Assembly: GCA_036939755.1 (NCBI GenBank)
Contig: JALLAZ010000743.1
Span: forward strand, 1-12,376
Source of the DNA: Stephanodiscus triporus
Taxonomy: Eukaryota > Bacillariophyta > Thalassiosirophyceae > Thalassiosirales > Thalassiosiraceae
Direction of reading: 5' to 3'
Length of the DNA stretch: 12,376 nt
The notes below the pieces were generated by a model. It was given only the letters and a program-made list of their open reading frames with translations, did not search any database and had not been told where the DNA came from. Position numbers and translations under genes: made by a program. Below, one piece after another: positions 8,283 through 12,376 of this stretch (the stretch's first letter is position 1; every line of letters starts with the position of its first letter).

Positions 8283-8766
8283 ACCCCAAACTTCATCCCA
8301 CAATGAACTAACAGCAGATTTGTTGAGAGGAGCATGCACACTACCATGACACTGTTTATCATTTGGACTATTGTCATCCCTCAGACTTGCAACATACTCC
8401 TCAAACGTTGACTAATACCCCAAAACTCCATCCTTAGACCTATAAGTCTTCAATTGACTACAAAAGATTGCATCAAGTTTGATATTTGTCTTCTGCACTA
8501 TACAGATTAGTTGATCCATGTTGAACTCCCTCGAAGAGGTCATAGTCCTCCACATCCCATATGTGTGTTCATTATATTCCAAAGTGTTTTGCCCGAAAGA
8601 CATCATCTTGTGAGATAAGGAAGAGAATACCAACTGTTTTCACTAACATTTTGCGCTTATTTGCCATCATCTTAATTCCACTGGTGTGAAATGAGGTAAA
8701 CCAAACCAATGTAACCCATGAGTATACAACTCAATCACGCCAATCCAACATTCTTAAATTAACAGC
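8283..8766 (-). pseudogene. Transposase relic segment F: interrupted by TGA and TAG
   Basis: From 8766 one frame reads FAVNLRMLDWRD, a TGA at 8731-8733, then VVYSWVTLVWFTSFHTSG. Around 8600 the reading moves to another frame (YNEHTYGMWRTMTSSREFN) with a TAG at 8412-8414, after which STFEEYVASLRD continues in the same frame to WDEVWG at 8283. Protein-like sequence on both sides of each stop argues for nonsense mutations rather than natural ends. Confidence 0.5.
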
Positions 8767-9205
8767 AAAGCCCAGAGTCTCACAAATACAAGTGAAGTCA
8801 CTGTCCCGGCATGGTTACCAACATCACAATTCATTCTGTCTTGGAATGCAAGGTTGTGCAATGTCAGAATTGTGTTAGCAGATGCCAACTTTAACAATAG
8901 AGCATTGGATGCAAAATCTTCTACCCTCCACAGCTTTTGATTGACTTTTGCTAGACGGATAAGTGCTGGATCAAAAACATAGGCTCCGATTGATGCAGGT
9001 GATGAGCCACCAGGTAGTTGGTACCTGGAATTCTTCACATTGTGATTCGTATCTGTCAACGACACATACAACATATAACTTCTGTCTTCCACTGTACATC
9101 AGTGGATACGCCATCTGTTGTAGTGTTCAACAATATAGAATTCCCATCTTCAATTGTTGCACGCAGACAAGCATTAATAACTTCCTGTCCAAAGTTGCTT
9201 TGAGT
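8754..9205 (-). pseudogene. Transposase relic segment E: TTDGVS and D-x2-H motif
   Basis: The first frame gives SNFGQEVINACLRATIEDG and then TTDGVS (Asp codon 9113-9115). After a shift near 9075 a second frame gives SLTDTNHNVKNSRYQL (DTNH at 9042-9053). It continues GGSSPASIGAYVFDPALIRL and DFASNALLLKLASANTIL. D-x2-H after the second Asp is characteristic of several eukaryotic DDE transposase superfamilies, P included. The frame ends in a TAA at 8754-8756. Confidence 0.55.
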
Positions 9206-9519
9206 GTGTAATATGGAGTTGTTCCAGGAGGGGTACATTGGAAGGACAGCACACAAACTTTGATCTCAGATGCCGCTTCCCCTTTCTCTCCATTGACAAA
9301 TTCGCCCAAAAAATTAGCAACTGCATCACCGCTATCATCATTGCAAGAGTTACTTAGTGGAAGTGGCAAAAAATGGTTGAGGTATACCCCTCCAACTAAA
9401 GCATTGCCATTGCTAGTAGAATAGTGTATCTGAAAGGACTTCAATAGCACAGTACCGTCAAAACCAGCAGTGAATGCAACTAGTTCAGAGAGCCCAGCTT
9501 CTATGAATGTCTCCTTATA
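9200..9519 (-). pseudogene. Transposase relic segment D: candidate first catalytic Asp (GFDGT)
   Basis: The frame change near 9515 opens ETFIEAGLSELVAFTAGFDG; the GAC codon of GFDGT is 9457-9459. A VGGVYLNH block follows, then an acidic insert, then the strand KVCVLSFQCTPPGTTPYYTLKA, written here only as a landmark at about 9206-9271. Hydrophobic strands around the Asp fit an RNase H-like fold. The frame fails near 9200, where the sensible reading shifts again. Confidence 0.5.
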
Positions 9520-10121
9520 TTCTGTATATGATCCTTGATTCTATACACCATCTCATCCTTGTCTAGGGCAATGAATGGAGAAGATCGTTTCTTACAGGTT
9601 ATGCGCGCAATGCATCTCTCTGAGACAGAGCACAGATTTGCTGACACAAACTGGAAAGCTTTTCTGTCACCACTTGCTGATAATGTAAGCATGAAATTTA
9701 ACACTCTCTGACTGTACTGCGGATTTCAATCACCTTCTGCCTTTGCAACAACAGCTGTCATCAAACCGACCATCAAATTACCCCTTAAGGCATCGGGTTT
9801 TAGATACAGATGGTTGAAATTAGACAGGAATTTATCCATACTAGGCATTGAATCAGATTGTCCTTCAATGAAAATGATTCTTAGGGTAGTTTGGTTCATT
9901 GATTTGTGGAAGTTGACTTGCATTGATTTTCTCTTCTTCAGGTCTTGCACCAGCCTGCTAAACTTATTGTCATTTGCATGCAGAAAACCTTTCATGAAAT
10001 CAAGATCTCCAGATGTAATTGAGTACCGACTTATAATGTCAAGTCCTGAAACTATTTTACCACCACGGTTTTCTATTGTCTTTTTGATTTTTGGACCTAT
10101 CAGATGACTGTTCAAAAAGCA
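9501..10121 (-). pseudogene. Transposase relic segment C: helical region with a premature TGA
   Basis: One frame runs from 10121 to 9501, interrupted only by a TGA at 9726-9728. Protein-like sequence continues in the same frame on both sides (LMVGLMTAVVAKAEGD, stop, NPQYSQRVLNFML). The YSQRVLNFMLTLSASGDRKA part recalls the helical segment before the catalytic core of P-element/THAP9 transposases (YSPE...ALTLHFYSPKAY type, from memory). It ends at a frameshift near 9515. Confidence 0.5.
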
Positions 10122-10189
10122 TTACTGTGTGTGAATATAACAAGAAACTCTGTTTAAGTAAGAATCATAAACAAACAGTCACTGACTAA

Positions 10190-10696
10190 TTAAAGATGGC
10201 AGCAGTTTGAACACTTATAAACTTTAGACCTCATCTGATATGTGACTTTATTGGGGATACACAAATGTGCAAACACTTGGGACAATCCGTTCCATAGCAC
10301 TGTTCCAGCCACATGTACAGTCGATGATGAAATAGAACAATATTTAACATATGCATGGATTTTTGTCTGCGTTGATTTGTCTTTCTTGTAGGCTATAGTA
10401 ATACCCTCACATGTTCTTGGTGCAATTGCAATAGAGTTGGTGGTGGCATTACATTGATCCTTCTGGGTAGCCTGGGTTGCCCGAGCAAAGTTAGTGGCAT
10501 CCCGTGGATCCTCCGTAGCCTTGATTGCTTGCGCAATAGTAGCATCACATGTATCCTCCTTTGCAGTCACAGTTGTTTTAGGAGACAAGAAAAATGCACC
10601 GATGGTTATCTGTTTCTTGCGTAACTGATTCAGAGTGTCTTGCTGCAATCTAGTAATGGTGCCATTCGATTCCAACTCTTCAAGGCTGGGCTGCTT
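10190..10696 (-). pseudogene. Transposase relic segment B: PIP-box-bearing linker and Cys-rich part
   Basis: The frame is open from 10696 (KQPSLEELESNG) to a TAA at 10190-10192. Near its start is QITIGAFF (10589-10612), which fits the PCNA-interaction consensus Q-x2-[ILM]-x2-[FY]-[FY] and is flanked by basic KK. A Thr/Ala/Asp-rich linker follows, then a Cys-containing part ending YKCSNCC. The true continuation into the next segment probably involves an intron or frameshift at about 10125-10215. Confidence 0.5.
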
Positions 10697-10703
10697 TCAA
10701 CAA

Positions 10704-11099
10704 CTAACAACTATCTTTGGGAATGTCAGTAGCCTTGTGTTCTATCCATCGGGATAAAGTGAAAGGACGACCCACTCTGCAAGGTATAACATTATAAGGG
10801 CGACCTGCTTTCCAATTCACACCTCTGTCACAGACTGCACATTGTTTAATCCACAAGCTGTACTCAGAATCAACAGAATTACACTCATCATCACTGTGTG
10901 GAAGTGCAAGAAAATCAGGTTTGGAAGAGTTGATTGAAAATTTATGAATACTAGTATTTGTCTGAGTGTCCTGTCCTGCTGTGAAATTCGATGGTGCTTG
11001 TTCCATCTCACTTACCATTGCCATCTCAGTCTCATCTGTAACTGCTCCAGTTAGCCACACTTCATTCGGGGATGGCTCTTTGGATGCTTCATTGTCCAT
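10704..11099 (-). pseudogene. Transposase relic segment A: N-terminus with C-x2-C zinc-binding-like motif
   Basis: The ATG at 11097-11099 is the first Met codon of this frame (MDNEASKEPSPNEVW). An acidic, Ser/Thr-rich leader is followed by CAVC (10830-10841), a later Cys in NVIPCRVG and a His in WIEH (10737-10739). This resembles a zinc-binding C-x2-C...C...H layout but is not a textbook THAP or BED finger. The frame ends in a TAG after KDSC; the next segment resumes a few bases on in another frame. Confidence 0.5.
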
Positions 11100-11247
11100 C
11101 TTTATCGAGGTGGGTGATAAGGGAATATTGAAACAGACCTGAGGCAATATAACAGGGTGTTGATGATTGAATAAAGAAGAATGGATAGTATGCTAGTATT
11201 TAATGGTAAAAATTGGGCTCGTCGTCTCTTGTAGTGGGCCTGGCATG

Positions 11248-11725
11248 GCGGCGTTGGTCCTCATCGCCTTCCCCTTTTCAGGGGAGGCGCGCGTGCCCTC
11301 CACAATGATCGCTCTCCCCTTTTCAGGGGAGTTGAGCATGCACTTGGGGGGCGGTCCCCCACCCCTTTTCAGGGGAGGCAAGCATGCCCTTGGGGAGCAA
11401 TCACCTTCCCCTTTTCAGGGGAGACATGTGGTGTGGCTCCGTTGGTCCTCGTTGTCCTCCCCTTTTCAGCGTGCTCCCTTCATGGAAATCACCCTCCCTT
11501 TTTCAGGGGAGGCAAGTGTGCACTTGGGGGGCGGTCGCCCACCCCTTTTCAGGGGAGGCATGCGGCGCAGCAGCGTTGGTCCTCATTGTCCTCCCCTTTT
11601 CAGCATGCACCCTCCACAACAATCACCCTCCCCTTTTCGGGGGAGGCATGTGCGCCCTCCACAACGATCACCGGTCCCTTTTCAGGGGAAGCGTGTGGCG
11701 TGGCGGTGTTGGTCCTCATCATTTT
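11248..11725. repeat. GC-rich minisatellite of hairpin-forming CCCCTTTTCAGGGG units
   Basis: About ten copies of a CCCCTTTTCAGGGGA core start near 11271, 11316, 11362, 11408, 11459, 11496, 11542, 11593, 11631 and 11677. Copies at 11459 and 11593 have lost the GGGG half. Spacers recur too: a GTTGGTCCTC block at 11253, 11441, 11575 and near 11709, and a CACTTGGGGGGCGGT block at 11341 and 11521 (180 bp apart). This points to a higher-order, imperfect tandem structure. Each core can fold into a stem of 4-8 bp with a TTTTCA loop. The region is open in several frames, which follows from its composition. Confidence 0.85.
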
Positions 11726-11749
11726 AACGGTTGTAGCGGGCGTCGCGTA

Positions 11750-12376
11750 AATAGGCATAAACTAAGAGACGTTCCATTCTCCCCTTTTGTCAAGACTAGT
11801 CCAAAAAGGCCAAAGTCAAACACGATCCTCTCTCTCTTGAATTCTTCTATCATCAATCGTTTGAGGGAGGGGGGTCGATGATGGGTAGGTGGTGTTTGTA
11901 CACACTGTTGACCTCTGTAAACCAAAAAAAATGATCTTGCGAAATTAATTTTGGTTGAGAACTTCTTACAGTCTCTCTTTTCAGATTAATTGTATCTGGA
12001 AATTTATTTTAGTGCCTTATTTTTTGATACAATTTGAAACTAATGACATAAGTTTTTAATGCACTTTATTGTATCAAATTAATACAATGTATTGTTTCAT
12101 CATTAGTATTTTATTGGATCTTGCATAAATTAACTGTATTAATCAACGCATATTATGCAATCAAGTAGGTGGGACAACCCCCCTTGGTTGGGTCGTCCCT
12201 GCAAACTCCCTCCGGTCGACCTTGATTTAATTATTCCCCAAATGCCAAATGCCCGGGAACAACGTGGCCTAACTTGAACGTGCAACCTCATCAATAAATT
12301 GACTTGGTGACATGAGCCCAAAAGTTCACATAACTTGTGTAACCATTGTTACACTTTAGGCATGTCTGACCCTTAG
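11750..12376. other. AT-rich non-coding stretch with clustered short hairpins
   Basis: No coding frame is convincing. Inverted repeats: TTTGATACAAT at 12023-12033 with its complement at 12068-12078; TTGCATAA/TTATGCAA at 12121-12128 and 12153-12160; GGGACAACCC/GGGTCGTCCC at 12171-12180 and 12190-12199 (9 of 10 paired); GTGTAAC/GTTACAC at 12337-12343 and 12348-12354 with a 4-nt loop. A degenerate minisatellite-like CTCCCCTTTTGTC lies near 11780. Confidence 0.6.

Larger units (their letters stand above)
7186..11099 (-). pseudogene. Decayed P-element/THAP9-like DDE transposase gene (whole relic)
   Basis: Collinear protein-like segments run right to left in different minus-strand frames, from an ATG at 11099 to a TAG at 7186-7188. 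They are separated by frameshifts and by in-frame stops (TGA 9726-9728, TGA 8731-8733, TAG 8412-8414). At least one clean GT-AG intron remains (8222-8282). The order matches the P-element/THAP9 plan as I remember it: zinc-binding-like N-terminus, a helical YSQRVLNFMLTLSA-type segment, GFDGT (candidate first catalytic Asp), a strand reading KVCVLSFQ, TTDGVS (candidate second Asp), then DTNHNVKN, a D-x2-H motif seen in several DDE superfamilies. Base composition is more AT-rich than the flanking genes. No terminal inverted repeats were found. The stops could in part be assembly errors, but their number and the scattered frameshifts favour decay. The superfamily assignment is by remembered motif pattern only. 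Confidence 0.55.

Noticed and set aside
8412..9728. TGA or TAG recoding (selenocysteine or a variant code)
   Set aside because: Both TGA and TAG occur, alongside several frameshifts, and the intact EF-hand gene uses TGA as its stop; decay is simpler.
6500..11250. Terminal inverted repeats bounding the transposase relic
   Set aside because: I compared sequence outside 7186 and outside 11099 by eye and found no matching ends; the foldback at 6509-6589 has no partner on the right.
11248..11725. CRISPR-like array of palindromic repeats with spacers
   Set aside because: The spacers repeat among themselves, unit lengths are irregular (about 37-51 bp), and the host is eukaryotic; this is a minisatellite.
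11203..11881. Three overlapping plus-strand open frames of 105-174 codons
   Set aside because: All three frames are open across the same GC-rich repeat and translate it into repeated Phe/Ser/Gly/Pro strings, as expected of repeat DNA rather than a gene.

Overview
This window looks like nuclear DNA of a diatom, most likely a centric one related to Thalassiosira. The evidence is short GT-AG introns (70-99 bp) with GTGAGT/GTAAGT donors. There is also a protein combining Pro/Thr/Ser-rich repeats, one membrane span and 'GDW' repeats, a combination I associate with diatom proteomes. Nothing has a bacterial layout: there are no operons or ribosome-binding sites.

Layout. (1) 1-166: an open frame entering from the left edge, possibly the 3' end of a gene, followed by a perfect 20-nt palindrome. 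(2) 1353-4978, plus strand: the best-supported gene, with five exons and about 1,096 residues. It encodes an EF-hand/Cys-rich N-terminal region, a Pro/Thr/Ser-rich stalk with an internal duplication, one transmembrane helix, and a long acidic/Ser-rich tail carrying four GDW repeats. Its true 5' end, and any signal peptide, is unresolved. (3) 5425-6102, minus strand: a hypothetical acidic/Ser-rich protein, convergent with gene 2. (4) 6111-7185: no convincing gene, but several inverted repeats and a G/T-rich stretch. (5) 7186-11099, minus strand: a decayed, intron-containing transposase-like gene whose pieces lie in order in several frames, with in-frame stops and frameshifts. I read it as a P-element/THAP9-like DDE transposase relic with an N-terminal C-x2-C zinc-binding-like segment and a PCNA-interaction (PIP-box) motif. 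(6) 11248-11725: a GC-rich minisatellite of hairpin-forming CCCCTTTTCAGGGG units. (7) 11750-12376: AT-rich, non-coding, with several short hairpins.

The genes show no sign of working together. The window holds one real membrane-protein gene, one small hypothetical gene, and a repeat-rich accessory stretch around a dead transposon gene. The two points most worth following are the receptor-like EF-hand/GDW protein, whose function is unknown, and the transposase relic with its PIP box.
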